A DNA stretch of 64,000 nt from Sambucus nigra (GCA_949130495.1 OX422211.1:337161504-337225503), one strand, 5' to 3'. Shown: positions 44,297-58,610, numbered from the stretch's first letter. Notes: a model not told the origin generated them from the sequence alone. Numbers and translations: made by a program.

Positions 44297-46397
44297 GAGC
44301 TTTTCTATTTGCACCGATATTTTTTGTACATAAAATTTACATAGTGACGTGGCTATCTTTTCCATCTCTCTTTTTCTTTTCATTTTTAAGATTCTTATTC
44401 TTTTGTTTTTAACAATGGATATAAAAATAATTTTTTATATAAAAAAAACTGTTTTCCTATTATTATAAAAAAATAGTTTTTTTTATTGTCTAAAAATATT
44501 TTATTTTCAAAAAAAAAATTGGGTCCGCATCAACATCACTAACGAATCGCGATAATGATGTGGGCCGCACCAACATCACTAACCAATCGCGATATAATGT
44601 AAAAATATTTTATTTTCAAAAAAATATTTGAAATCTTATTTTATTTTCAAAAAAATATTTTTTTTATTTTTTAAAAACAGTTTCTTATTTAATAAAATAG
44701 TATATTTTTTTTAATTAAAAATATGAAAAAACAATTTATTAAGAGATGGCGTGGACCCACAATATCGCGATTGGTTATTGTCGTTGGCGCGGACTCACAT
44801 CATCATCGCGATTTTTTAGTGGGCGCGGACCCACAACATCATCGTGTTTGGTTAATCCCGCTAGCGCGGACCCATCATTATCGCGATGGTTAGTGTCGCT
44901 GGCGCGGACCCACATCATCATCGCGATTTTTTAGTGTCGCTGGCGCGGACCCACATCACCATCGCGTTTGGTTAGTGCCGCTGGTGTGGACCCACATCAC
45001 TATCGCGTTTGGTTAGTGCCGCTGGCGTGGATCCACATCATAATCGCGATTGGTTAGTGCCATTGGCGCTGACTCACATCATTTAATGAGTTTTTTTTTA
45101 AAATGGCTTTTATTGAATACACAAGTTTTTAGTTTTTTAAACATTTAAAAAAAACATTTTAAATTTAAAATAAAAACAGTTTTGATTGAAAATACATAAT
45201 TTTTATTTCTATTAAAAAAAATCCAGCTGGACAAATCCAGATTTTTAAAAAATAGTTTTTTTTAAAAAAATAACCGTTTTTATGTTGTGGATTATGACCT
45301 TTTTAAATTAAAAAATAAGATCCAATTTTTTTAACATATAAAATATTAATGTATTAATATCAAAGAGCTTTTCTATTTGCACCGATATTTTTTGTACATA
45401 AAATTTACATAGTGACGTGGCTATCTTTTCCATCTCTCTTTTTCTTTTCATTTTTAAGATTCTTATTCTGTTGTTTTTAACAATGGATATAAAAATAATT
45501 TTTTATATAAAAAAAACTGTTTTCCTATTATTATAAAAAAAATAGTTTTTTTTATTGTCTAAAAATATTTTATTTTCAAAAAAAAAATTGGGTCCGCATC
45601 AACATCACTAACGAATCGCGATAATGATGTAGGCCGCACCAACATCACTAACCAATCGCGATATAATGTAAAAATATTTTATTTTCAAAAAAATATTTGA
45701 AATCTTATTTTATTTTCAAAAAAATATTTTTTTTATTTTTTAAAAACAGTTTCTTATTTAATAAAATAGTATATTTTTTTTAATTAAAAATATGAAAAAA
45801 CAATTTATTAAGAGATGGCGTGGACCCACAATATCGCGATTGGTTATTGTCGTTGGCGCGGACTCACATCATCATCGCGATTTTTTAGTGCCGCTGGCGC
45901 GGACCCACAACATCATCGCGTTTGGTTAATCCCGCTAGCGCGGACCCACATCATCATCGCGATTTTTTAGTGTCGCTGGCGCGGACCCACATCACCATCG
46001 CGTTTAGTTAGTGCCGCTGGTGTGGACCCACATCACTATCGCGTTTGGTTAGTGCCGCTGGCGTGGATCCACATCATAATCGCGATTGGTTAGTGCCATT
46101 GGCGCTGACTCACATCATTTAATGAGTTTTTTTTAAAATGGCTTTTATTGAATACACAAGTTTTTAGTTTTTTAAACATTTAAAAAAAACATTTTAAATT
46201 TAAAATAAAAACAGTTTTTATTGAAAATACATAATTTTTATTTCTATTAAAAAAAATCCAGCTGGACAAATCCAGATTTTAAAAAAATAGTTTTTTTTAA
46301 AAAATAACCGTTTTTATGTTGTGGATTATGACCTTTTTAAATTAAAAAATAAGATCCAATTTTTTTAACATATAAAATATTAATGTATTAATATCAA
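44297..46397 (+). repeat. Tandem duplication of a ~1.05-kb unit
   Basis: Unit 1 is 44297-45364 and unit 2 is 45365-46397. Both start gagcttttctatttgcacc and end taatgtattaatatcaaa and are nearly identical. Unit 2 lacks one inner repeat. The region is bounded by inverted words tctatttgcac (about 44303) and gtgcaaataga (about 46456). No coding. Confidence 0.92.
44748..45085 (+). repeat. Inner ~41-bp GC-rich repeats (also 45816-46115)
   Basis: Units of the form ggcgcggacccacatcat then catcgcgattggttagtgccgct: about eight copies in unit 1 and seven in unit 2. Two reverse-oriented copies (gcatcaacatcactaacgaa and gcaccaacatcactaaccaa) lie 200 bp upstream at about 44525-44595 and 45593-45663. Confidence 0.88.
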
Positions 46398-46399
46398 AT

Positions 46400-47140
46400 G
46401 AACCACAAAGCTCCCTTTAGTCACTCGGTACAATCCTCTTTACAAATTATCTCTGTGCAAATAGATTTTTTCATGTTGTGATAGTCCCTCTTACACAATT
46501 GGCATCAATATATTATCATTCCTATATAAGCCTTATTGCACGCATAAGGCATGTTTTAGGTACAAATTTGTGATATAAACTATTGTTACTTTAATTACCA
46601 TTTAGTTTGTTTGAACATTTTTTCATGCAAGTAATTTTTTTTAACAATCCCATTAGCAATTTTTTTTTTTCACTCTACTTCTTTTGAAATCGATTGTTAA
46701 CAATAATATAATATATATTAATTTTATTGCTCATCTTAAAGATTAATTGTTATATGTCTAAGCTATTAACGACTGTTGACTTATCTTTGAAAAGACCTCA
46801 TCTTCCATCCGTTGTATCTTTGTACACTAAAATCAATTTGATATCTTTGGAGATTTATCTTACCTTAGGGACCCACACATATTTATTTTCAATTATTTCT
46901 TGCTGAGACAATATTTTTTTAAGTCCATTTGACTATCACTTCATTCAAATCGGGTTCATTGAATTTTATCTTCTAACATCTCTCACTCTCTCTATCAGTC
47001 TATTATTTTGTTGACAGAAAAAGAAAGAAGAAGAAGATACTATTTTTACTCTCAAATATTGTGTGCATTTAATGCAACACTTAGACCACTCCATTCAGAT
47101 CTTCTCTAACGGCCATTTTTTTTATTACATAATGAAGATC
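46400..47140. other. AT-rich non-coding spacer
   Basis: No gene or repeat boundary identified beyond the inverted word at about 46456-46466. Confidence 0.5.
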
Positions 47141-48090
47141 AAGATGTGTTGAAAAGTTATACGCACAAAAATATAGAGCAACTAGATTTTACACTAAGCT
47201 TACACAAGTTCAATAGTGCAACTAGAATTTATATTCAACTCATACACTCGTTTAAGAAAAGCATCGAAGTTAACACTCAGATTTGAGATAGAAACAAAGT
47301 CGTATTCAGTTATTTTTTGAAAAAGAGAACAAGAGCACATAAATTTTTATTCTACTACAAGAAGAAATCTTTGAAGAAGAAATCTTTGAAAAAGAAACTC
47401 GGACTCATTTGTATTTTATAGAGTTTCAAACATTGTACTTCAAATTCTACTCCATTAGTGTAAAGATTTAAAGCTTCATTTTTAGCTTCGAAAGTTGTAC
47501 CAGTAGCCAGTTTTGCTGCTCGATTGTAAATTAGTGGTTTGATCCTATCGTCAAGTGGATCAAGAATAGTGAAGCACAAGTAGACAGAAGCTGCTCTAGG
47601 AACGTGGACGTAGGTCGGGGTTTGGCTGAACCACGTTAAAAATACGGTGTCTTTATTTTCAGCATTTATATTTATTTTATTTGATTGTGCTAATTTATTT
47701 TTATATTTTCAGCACTTAAATATTTCCACATTAAAATCCGAAATTTGGAAAAATATTATTTTGAGATTAAAATAATTATTTTCGTAATAATTAATTAATT
47801 ACGAAAATTGTTTATAAATTTATTGGGTCTGATAATCTTGAAATATAACTTGTTTTATTAATCGATTAAATATTTATTTGAGTGTTAAAATCTTCATTTC
47901 ATCTTGTTTAAATTAATTGGTTCTATCTATTTGATATTCTTGGTTTCAATCTTTAAAGATTAATTACTCTGAAATTTGATAAAGTGTTGTAAATTAAATA
48001 TTTTTCTGAAATATTAATTTGACCCAAAAAGTTTGCAAAAACTCAATTCACCCCCACCCCCGGTCTTGAGTTTAATCTGGACAACACTGA
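47141..48090 (+). repeat. Copia-type LTR (solo or truncated)
   Basis: aacgtggacgtaggtcgggg, then ggctgaaccacgttaaaaat and acggtgtctttattttc (about 47600-47660), followed near 48040 by AACTCAATTCACCCCCAC and tcttgag. Both are features I recognise in the R/U5 part of many plant copia LTRs. No coding follows. The left boundary is approximate (a TGTTGAAAAG start near 47147 is plausible). Confidence 0.55.
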
Positions 48091-48740
48091 TAACTAATAA
48101 GATGAAAATCCGTGGCTGCAACTCTATGAATACGAAGATGGATCGCGACAACCGCAAGTCTGACTGATCAACCCTGTTAACCTATTTCTACAATAATTAT
48201 ACCTAGGGGAAACATTTTATAACTTCAATATCAATAAATAATAATGGAAGTGATTCTTGATACATACCACCCATCGGCTCTCAAATGCATTAAGCATCTC
48301 ACCTATCACCTAAGTGCAATACTCTCTCCATATCCCAACCCAAGGCATAATTATACTAGAACTCTCCATTTTTATACAATTAATTACTATCATGTAACGA
48401 ACAATTAACATGGAATGCTACTAATTACCTACATAGTTTTTCACCCCAAGGCCCGCACATCTATCTTTGTTAGCTTATTCTTAGTCTCATAAATGTTATA
48501 CTATATGTGTTTTAATATCTTTTAATTAAACAAATTGTTATCCACACTACCATAAATGATAAGCAATAATTATTTACCCTTAAAAAGGGGCATAACTAGA
48601 CACATGTGAAAGAATACAACCGAAGTACCTACCCCCGCAATGCCACTCACAAGGAAAATAAAAATAAATCACATAAATGATCTAACATGACATAGGGTTC
48701 ATTATCGAATGTCTATCAATAAACTATATTATTTTTTCTC

Positions 48741-48834
<94 letters not shown>

Positions 48835-49169
48835 ACATCACATGAATTCTACTACCTTCAGCGTCTATCTCGTGCCTTTATCGATAAGTCTGTAAGAAAC
48901 CAACATCTAACGAGTTTATGCAAGAAACACAAAATGATTGGGCGATCATACATCATAACACCGTTCATGGACCATATCTGACCCGACTAATGGCTCACGT
49001 CAAACAACATTCTCTCTTCATGAAGGGGACATACCTAAACATATGATCTTAAATAATGACTTCCACTAAGGCAGTACATCTCAGTGGGCGCATGGTATAT
49101 GGTCCGATGTCGAATGCAAACTCAAAACGATAGATTCACCGCGAGTAAATATATATTCACGAAATTCAC

Positions 49170-49226
<57 letters not shown>

Positions 49227-50770
49227 CCATGGGATAACGCAAAAACTCAAGCCTATCCAAACATCTAAATCACCACGTCGTCGAATCCTCATCTCAATTA
49301 GGTTTATTATCTCTCAATTACAATCGAGCATATATCACCAAGTAGGATACCGTGCACACTCAACCGTACTCCAAGTTATCTAAATTCCTAAGCATCGGAT
49401 CATTCACTATATTCTTATGCTTACTAACTCTTAACCTTACTAAATTCAATTCTTAGTTTATTTCTTCTCCAGACCATGAGTACACCTATCTCTTTCTACA
49501 TACACTCCATCTCATAATGTAACTATGAATTTCCTCATTTAATCACTAAATAAATTTCATCACCTTTAATCTCTCAAGATCGGACTTTATCTCCCAAAAA
49601 CTTTAACTCATTACTCTATAAGATCAATGGGTACAAACGACCATAAGTGCATCTACCCAATCTAATCCAACATCCAATGCCAAATAGTACAATTAATTAA
49701 AATCTTAACCACTCTTTTATCTTAGTTAAAGCTACCCAATTCCCATTTTTGTTCACACCCTAATAAACTAAATTTCTAATTTCTGCTAACTATCTCTCAT
49801 ATGGATAACCTCCGACATACTCGAATGAAATCAGGATAACCCTACAATCCATATCCCCCAGTCTGACCCAACCTGACTTAATGCCCTAATTAATTTACCC
49901 TTGGGGCTGAATTGATTTGCTAAGGGATGAATCGATTCGGTCTTCAAGACGAATCGATTCGCATCGGGCCGTTAACCTTGATTTCCCAATAATTGAGTGT
50001 GCTCACATTCGCCAACCTCCATTAAAGACTTGTAAATATTTTAAACATCAAAATAGTAAGCTTAGAGTTCATATTAATCATGAATATACATTTGTATAGG
50101 TTTATGATAATCCTAAATATAATTATTCTTACAATTCAAGGATTAACTAATAAAAATAGATTTTGTTGACCTAAAACATCATGAAAAATATAATTTTCGA
50201 ATAAAGTTTTCCGATTAATACACAAGTCAAATTTAGAAACGTAAATAGATCCCAACACATGGATTCTAACATAATTTCCATTTGTTATTCATTGTTGATT
50301 TCAAGTTTGATCACTAAAGCATTAACTTTCAACATAAGATTAATTACTTTTAATCCTAATCAGTCCCGATCATTAACATCACAATAATCATTTTTCCAAT
50401 ATAATTTAGACCTCAAATCATATGGGATATCATGATTATAAATTGGGAAACACCTTATTAAGTAATATTGCAAGAAATTTCTTCTGCGAAATTGAAAGAT
50501 TGAATAACCCCTCTTAAATCCCCTTGATTTCTTGTCTCCATGCCGTCCCGGATTCTCCTAAATTTTTATGGATGTAGAGATAGTTTTATTGGATGGAATT
50601 TATAGTTTAAGTCATTAATAAACTCCTAATTTCTGCACCTCCAAATGAGGCCTAAATTCGGGCCCTTCAAAGAGCCTAGAATGCTACACAGAATAGCTTA
50701 AAATCTCTACGATGGGTATATCTATCCCCAATTACCAATTTAAAGTGATAAAAAACACATAAACGAACAT
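48091..50770. other. AT-rich region with (TA)n tracts, no gene
   Basis: (TA)n at about 48744-48831 and 49173-49226. A palindromic gaatcgattc word occurs at about 49928 and 49952. Probably decayed LTR sequence, but no termini could be fixed. Confidence 0.5.
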
Positions 50771-50771
50771 T

Positions 50772-51075
50772 TGTGTCACCCTAGAGTCCAGTCTTAATGA
50801 TACAATCCACAATCCATGGTAATACTTCACGATGTCAATAAAATGGTAGACTTAATTATTCTAAGCGTACACACAACCCACAATAATTTAATTAATATTA
50901 CTATTTAATTATTATGACCACACATTACAAAAATCATACCGTATAGAATAAATGATCATATAAATTATGACAATTTATTATTACTAAGCCACACAAGTAA
51001 TAATTGGTTTCGTTTATTAATTTATTCTTACTTAATAATTTATAAATATAGTCCATGAAAATACGGGGTAATACA
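50772..51075 (-). repeat. Gypsy LTR end with adjacent PPT (- strand)
   Basis: On the - strand a TGTATTACCCCG start at 51075 is preceded by a purine tract (ATTAGCTGGGAAGAA, 51076-51090). Before that comes a frame like the FRGRNF tail that precedes the PPT in chromoviruses. A GGGTGACA end lies at about 50772-50774, giving a candidate LTR of about 300 bp. Confidence 0.45.
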
Positions 51076-51182
51076 TTCTTCCCAGCTAATAAAGGAATTT
51101 AGTCTTCGGAATTCTCTAAAGTATAACGTCAAAATTTACCCCGTACAAATATCATAGGCTTATACATAATTAATTTGTACGC

Positions 51183-52660
51183 TGATTAGGTATAAATTCT
51201 TCACATTTATTCCCTTAATTTTGAAATTTTTATGATCCCGTACGGTGTAAATAGCTTGGATTTATCTCATATTTATGCTAATAATCCTATCTGGCAATTA
51301 TTTCATATTTTTTGTATCTCTTATGTGTTTTACAGGTATTTCATACAAGTTAATGCCAAAGAAAACTCAAAATAGTGAAAGAAAACCAAGAAATGGGGAG
51401 TTAAGGGGCATTTTTGTAATTTTTTAGCCTTATTCTGGAGGTGGGGCTAACTGGAAAGTTGAATATATTTTAATTACAAGAACACTGGAAAAAACTACAC
51501 CTCAATCCGAGCTATGGTGAAGAAGTTATGCCCATTTGAAGTTGAGAAAGAAATCCAAGAAAAAAACCATTAAAGACGAAACGAACTGAAGTTAAGAAAA
51601 AAGAATCGGTTCGCCCAATTGTCACGCACTAGATCCATTACAAAATTATTCACGCTTTCTAAGTGTGATAAATTATCAGATACGGGATTTTTATTTTGTC
51701 CTTATCTTTTGGCCAAAAGAGTTTTATGTTCTGGGGACTCTTCTAAACGACCTCTGGCCTATAAATTTAGTCATTAGGACTCTTTTTATTAAGATTTCAT
51801 TGATGTAAAAGCTTCATAACAAGTAGGAACATCTAGGAGAAGAATTTACATACTTTGCACCATTAATTTAAGAACTTTTTCGATTTTTCTTCAATCTTTG
51901 ATTTCTTCTTGCATGTTCTTGTTCTTCAATCTTGGTAACTTTTATTTCCAACACTTTTATTATTATTTCTCATCGTTAATCTCCCTATCCACGGAATTAT
52001 GAATTCATGAAACATAGTTAATTCATGCATAGTTAGGTTCAATATGTCTAGCTAAATTCTTTATGGTTGGAATGCATGAACTCAACCTGATGTGGTAGTT
52101 GCATGTGTATAAAATTAATCCTCTAAATTTAATGATCTGATTATGACCGTATTGCATAGAAACATGACTATTGTAGATCTTTGGATCTCTTTTTCTTCAG
52201 GGTAACCGGGATGCTTCAAAATGCAATTCGAGTGTAACTATCGCAATACCGATTTACTCGTCCTTTGATTAAGTATGGTGCAAGCTTGAACCTCATATAC
52301 GTAATGATTAGGAGTACTAAATTTTGGGTCTAATTAATCACTTAAATTTACGATTAGTTTTATACTAGAAATACTCTAGGGTTGAGGGATTGTATTCCCA
52401 ACCTATTTTTCCCATCATATAATTCAAGTTTTAGTTTAATCATCTTCAGTCTTTTAAGTAATTTAGAGTTTGCATTTAGTTAATTAATTATTTCCCATCT
52501 CAATCATCTTTTTGTTTCTTTTTAGAGTCAAGTCAGGGTTAACAGTCTTACCTTTGTCGTCACGTTCACTCGTCCTAGTTCCTTGAGGATTCGATACCCA
52601 GACTAGCCACTATGCTCCGCAAGAGTGTAGTTATAGTTTAGGTTTTTTTTATTGTGGTTG
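51183..52660 (+). repeat. LTR related to element A (diverged, probably solo)
   Basis: Starts TGATTAGGTATAAATTCTTC like the LTRs of A. It shares the long block from about 52055 to 52385 (aatgcatgaactcaacctga, tgtggtagttgcatg, tgggtctaattaatcactta). It lacks the CGGACCGGTCCG palindromes. The right end is unclear; a PBS-like remnant may lie at about 52659-52679. Confidence 0.75.
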
Positions 52661-52679
52661 GCAGCCGATAACAACGACT

Positions 52680-55310
52680 AGAGCATTACACGGACTCTCG
52701 GTTTCCACCTCGATCATACCCTTATCCCACGAGATAAAAGAAAAATGCTCACATATCTCTACCATAGTGTGTCACGGCTGGTGCGTCCACACACCCTATA
52801 TCACGTGCACACGTGCAAAAATATCACATATGTAACACACATATATACACATACCAAACTCAACCACATATATAATTCTTAACTATAAAATAAAGGTATA
52901 CTCTAATACATTACTAACCGTGATTAAACTCTTCTTGAAGTTACCCGACGTATTCAACTAGAGGTGTGAACATCCCTAAGTGCTCTCGACATTGCACTCC
53001 CTGGATCTACGGACCTTAACTCCTATAATATCTCACTGATCGATGCATATACCACAATATAAGTAATGTCTAATGTATTAAAAAAAATTTCCTAGATCAT
53101 AAATGTCTCTCAACTCTTGAAACTTACTAAATGTCATATGTGGGATGTCTCACAAGTGAAATCCAAATTAGGAACCTTCCCGATATACTAATACATAGCT
53201 CAATCGGTTATCGATATTCGATGGCCCAGAACAAACATGAAACAATGCGCTAACCACACAAATGTCAACTTGTAACAATTCCAACAAAAGTCTCACCCCT
53301 TCCAAGAGTCGTTCTAATCCCTTTAAGTTAATCGATCCAGTAATGATTAAGACACCATGATTTCAAAAATACAGTGGGACAATCTTTGTGAATCCTTAAT
53401 GCTAATAGAGTATTAACACCTCCTAAACATATAACCACTCTAATAAGCATCTACTATCTCCAGTCTCCCTAACAACGTCACTATGTGAACACCATGTGTG
53501 ACCATACACAACTTCACATGGTCGGAGCCATCACTAACCATAATTTTTTTAAAATAACCAAAAGGTTTACAAAACAAATGATTATTATCAAGTATATTAT
53601 TACATATCGAGATAAATCCATCACTGGCTAACCATCCCATGTAACCATCATATACATTATGCCCCCACTAGAATATAACCTATTATGAACTCGAAAATCA
53701 CGTCTAATTGGCGTACTCATAACGTAAACCAAAATCAATATTATAATCATACTCATTATGAAAATCCATAGCAGGGAATCACAATAGCCCAAGAATAACT
53801 ACTAGAACATATACAGCATTTGCAGACGCATCAACCATTTGACTTCTCCAAACGTATAAATAAGTAATAACATCTTAGGGAACGTTCACATGTCCACCAC
53901 TATTTAACATCTAGGGAAGAAAATATACATAATATACCCATACACAATAAATTTCATGGTCACTTCCATATGAAATTACTTCTCTCATCACCAAAACCAA
54001 ATCCTAGTGATAACCATATCATATTCCACCTGGTTGCATCAACAGTCAATCCACTTATAAAGAGACAACTCCTAGAAAAACCATTATGCTCAACCAAGGA
54101 ACATCTCTATAAACCATATAACTATTATGAAAATCGAGTTTCATTATATTCCTAATCTAAGAACTATGTCAATATTGAACCTAAAATTGTCACATCATTG
54201 CAACTACTCTTGATAAGGTAATACTTCCCAAATCACGCTAAACCCATGGCTATAATCCCAGTGCCAGTAGTAATACCCATCACACAAAAATTTCAAACCT
54301 AAATCGAACCATCCTTGGATCTAGGATGCTATATCGAGGATCCTCATTTGATAACTACAAATAACATGGCCATAATCCACACTTCATAAAAATTGGAATA
54401 AAAAATTATCTTATGAGCTCTGTCTCTTAGTTCAACTCATTATATCGTGACATCCTCTTCCATTCTCCCCCAATTTTCTCCTACAGGGGTACTCTCAATT
54501 CTATATCCCAATTACAACCCTCAATCACATCATGTTCTTTCTTTGAGGTTTTTGGAACTTAATCGTTCCTAAACCTTATTCATAACTAATACCTTAACAA
54601 AATACATGCCTATAATGCACATGAAACTCCATCCTCATACCAATCTCTAATTGATTCGTCTCAACACGAACTAATAGGAAACTCAATAATATCCTCTCAA
54701 ATTTACACTCACTCAGGTGTACAACAAATGGTCTCTAATAAGTCTCAAACTGATATTTTGTAACCACACGGTGACCTTAATCCTATGTCCAAAAGACTCA
54801 CATTATCATCACTCCAATCACAAACACTTTAACCACATATATGAAACTTGCTCAAATCTGAGTGCAACACAAATTTCACTCTTTAATAAAAACTTATCCA
54901 CAATTAATTTAACCATTAAAATCCATATATTTTTCTAGAACGCAATGATCCATTGCCCTCTCTCTTACGTCCACAAAATTTTATAAAGTCATTATACTAG
55001 CCTAAATTTTCATCAAAATCCATATTACTGTAAACAAAACCCAAAAGTCTATTAGTCTCCTCAAAAATTTAAATTCCTTAATGTCTCCAGAAATGGACTA
55101 AACGTGAAAGACATTCACCAATCTAGTGCTTGAAAAAGTTTCTAAGTTGCAGAATTTACTCCCAGATACGGTAAGTTCCCATTATCATCCTCACAGCGGT
55201 GGTGAAATTCTTTGTTTAACCAGTACTTCCATAATTCACTCTATAGACACCATATTTTCGGACCACCCTAAGACTCTCCTTAAGTCCTTATCACTTCCCC
55301 ATTCACCATA
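52680..55310. other. Unresolved, possibly upstream LTR of the Ogre-like element
   Basis: No coding, no clear repeats. It could be the U3 of the downstream LTR, since Ogre LTRs are several kb long, or older LTR debris. Confidence 0.35.
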
Positions 55311-55319
55311 AAACCTAAG

Positions 55320-56000
55320 TTCATACTCCGAGTATCGATCTGGAGGCCACTGAGTGCGTCGAGACCCGTTTGGCTCTGATAAAATTACTCATCGGAGCTA
55401 AACCTCAATATATCTTTTAAGGGATCTGAATCCCTTTTCCAATGGCCCACCCCATGCATGAATCGACCTTACGATTTAGACAAACAGTCCATTTTACTAC
55501 CGAAAATCAATCTGGAGCCCACCAGGCGGTCTTGGACCCCATTTTGACCCTAATGAACTTCTTCACCCAATAAAAATCTCAATTAATCTTCGAAGGGCAC
55601 TCAATACCCTTTCCAATGGTCTACCCCATGCATGAATTGGACTTACCGTTCCTTTTTCCCTCGAAAATTGATCTAGAGATCATTGGGCACTCCTAGACTC
55701 TGTTTGACTCCCGTCAACTCTTCAGTTCGAATGAGACTAAATGAATACTAAAAGGGCACTAAATACCCTTTCCAACAGTCTTCCCCTTACTCTAAAGGGT
55801 CATCAAAAATCTACATCGAGAATCTCCTGTCCAAAATATCATCGAACACTTTCGAGCCTTATTTGACTAAAGTCAATTCCCAACCCTGGGATCAACCCAA
55901 TGGATTCTAAAATGTCTCTAAATCCCCTTTCTAACGGTATGCCCCGTGTGCGATTTGAACTTACGGATTGCGTTGTACGACCATTTTTTCAAGAAATCTA
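55320..56000 (+). repeat. Degenerate 158-175 bp tandem repeats in the Ogre-like LTR
   Basis: The landmark gggcactaaataccctttcc recurs at about 55433, 55607, 55766 and 55924, each followed by aatggtctaccccatgcatg-like text. Confidence 0.75.
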
Positions 56001-56105
56001 CATGAGGTTTCCAAATGGCAGACCCATTTCCCTGCCTATTAGAATGTGTCTGGGCATGCCGGCCAATATGTAGGACTAGGACAATGCCGATCGGCCCCAC
56101 CTTGA

Positions 56106-56117
56106 CCCTATATATGG
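56106..56117 (+). promoter_or_regulatory. TATA box of the Ogre-like LTR
   Basis: CCCTATATATGG, a strong plant TATA context, lies between the U3 tandem repeats and the presumed R/U5. Confidence 0.5.
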
Positions 56118-57344
56118 AAATCATGATGCCACTTTGAAAAGCACCCTAGAAACATCAACTTTAGTGATCTCAACAACATTCTTCTAAAGTTAGTGAAATT
56201 TCCTTATTTGAAACCTCTCCCCACCTATTATTTCCATCAATTTCACACTAAATTTAGTAAAATCCCCTTCTCTCTCATCCTACATTCCTCATCCACCTGC
56301 AATGAAGCCATTTTAACAATCAAGATCAATCTTCAAGTCTCCAAAGAGGGTCCAAACATATTCTCTCTCTTTTAAATTTCCTTACTTTCACATTAGTTAT
56401 CTAATCTTTACTTTAGCATTTCATCCTTGTTAGTCCATACATATTAATAATCTCACTTTTTATTAGTATTATTGTACATAACATATTTTCTATAAAAAAA
56501 AATAAGAAAAATAGGGGTTTACTCATAAATTCCAAATGTGATTCTTCACCACATTTTCTCAAATCAAAATATCCTTTTACACACACACACATCTGAATCA
56601 AATCCCTGGTTGGATTTATGGAATAAACCCCACCCTAGTATTGCATGCGAACTACGTGAACATTGATGCCTTTTTAGGCTACGTAGGCATCTCGGGTCAA
56701 AACCTGAGACTCGAGTCCTCCTTACATTTTTTATTCATGTATTATTTCAATATATTATATTTGTGATTCTTATTCGCGCTTTATCCAACGCGTATATCAT
56801 CGTTTCAGCATAACGATTGATATCCCGCACACACATTGTGTTTTTTTAATTACTATTTTGGAAACACTCCTTTGGATGATCTCACTCCGCCTTTTTCCAT
56901 GGCATGAGTTGAGAAATCTTATTCTCCATTTCTATATACAAACGCACACACTTCATGGAGTTTTTCAAGGAGAAAAATAATATAAGACGATGAGAGACCG
57001 AAGGGGGGGGGGGGGGGGGGTGCCTAATACCATCCCATTCTGTAACTTAGCCCCCGAATCTTTGAACTATTGGATTCGCAAGCATAGGTATGTCTTTGAT
57101 GTCGTTCTCTTGAGGCGAAAACATTTATTTTGCATGTTTTGTGAAAAATAGGTTGGCGACTTTATCTCTTTACATCACCCCACATTGACGACGATCGGAG
57201 AGCTCCTCCTTGAAAAGGGTGCGAGACTCTTCTTCTTCTCTCCCTCTAACCACGTGCACACGAGCTCTGATACCTCCCCGCCCACCCACCCACCTACCCC
57301 CGAGGAAGGGGAAGGAAGAGCAAAAAAAATAGGGATGTCCATAG

Positions 57345-57364
57345 TGGGGACTCTACTGGGGAAC
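57345..57364 (+). other. Primer-binding-site-like sequence of the Ogre-like element
   Basis: TGGGGACTCTACTGGGGAAC resembles the TGGCGACTC-GCTGGGGA sites found after Tat/Ogre LTRs. A weaker alternative, TTGGCGACTTTATC, lies at about 57152. Confidence 0.45.
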
Positions 57365-58610
57365 TACATATCATAAGAGGGCTAGACTCTGTTCACATAA
57401 GTGTTATCATTTTCTGCATGTGTGCGTATACACCTATCTGTATGTGCCCTTTCTCCTCTATCTATTTCTTATATATATTTATCTCATGCTCACTTTTCAC
57501 CATCACTCACTTGTAAATATCATCCGTGTACACCTCACAATACTTACGCTTATACGTAGGATCATTTATACCCATATGTTTCACACACCACTTAGAACAT
57601 CTATGCTTAGGTTTCACTAGCACACACCTCCACTTATATATATCCATGCTCACTTGCACTTATCACACACCACTTTTAGTTCATCCATGCTTAGGTTCAC
57701 TACCACACACTCACTTATATATATCCACACACCACTCACTCACACGTATCCATTCTTAGTGTAATCTTCATGATCCATGCTAGACTTACTTTCCATGATA
57801 CTTGTACACTTTTTCCTATTAGTATAGTTCTCACCATGCCAAATAAAATACTCTCTCCATAATATACTAATCAAGAATCATGCATTGTGCACACTACATC
57901 GCCAAGACCATGGCTATTGACCAAAATTTTATCCTGTCTAGGGGGTCACTTTATGATGGGTGTTGGTCCGGAAGGTCGCAGTTAGCCTAAGAAATATGAC
58001 CCTCACCTTCCATTGGCCTTGTACCTTTGACGTATACCGAACGGTCCCCCCCCCCCCTCCCCGCACATCGTACCTCTTGACCAAACTCATGGTGGGAGGT
58101 ATATAACATGGAACTCATTCATGTACGTCGAGTATATTGAATTCTCTCTCACACGTACTGGCCCCACGAGGTATATAGTGAGGCAATTCACGTACACTCA
58201 GGTATATCAAATGGCTTATCCACACATACTGATTCCCTCAAAAGAAAGATGTATATCGTGAAAGTCATGCCAAAAGGGGTAACTATTCCACTAACCCAAC
58301 AACTGCATAAACCTCATATATGCATCAGACCTAGGACACTCATATTTAGTTTGTCGGTTACCACACAAAACTCTGTCTAAATGTCAGGTCATCATGCAAC
58401 AAAATTTTTTGCACAATTTCATCATTTTTAAAACAGGACCTGTCCATGAGCCTGGAAACAAGTTCAACCCAGTATTACCTATTTTTCAAACACACTTTTT
58501 CCCAAGCTCCGTTCCTGTCTGGATTTTCTTTTGCATTTAGGTAAACCTAATACAATTGAAAACATAAATATAATAATAATCATGTTGAAACTATTCTCTC
58601 ATTTTCCCCT
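57365..58610 (+). other. Leader of the Ogre-like element, non-coding
   Basis: T/C-rich and CACTCA-rich text, a 12-C run at 58046-58057, no credible coding. Confidence 0.45.

Noticed and set aside
47355..47579. 74-codon - strand frame as a host gene
   Set aside because: Lies in sequence with copia LTR hallmarks, lacks domain features, and its end is a short repeated FFFKDFF segment from a tandem DNA repeat.
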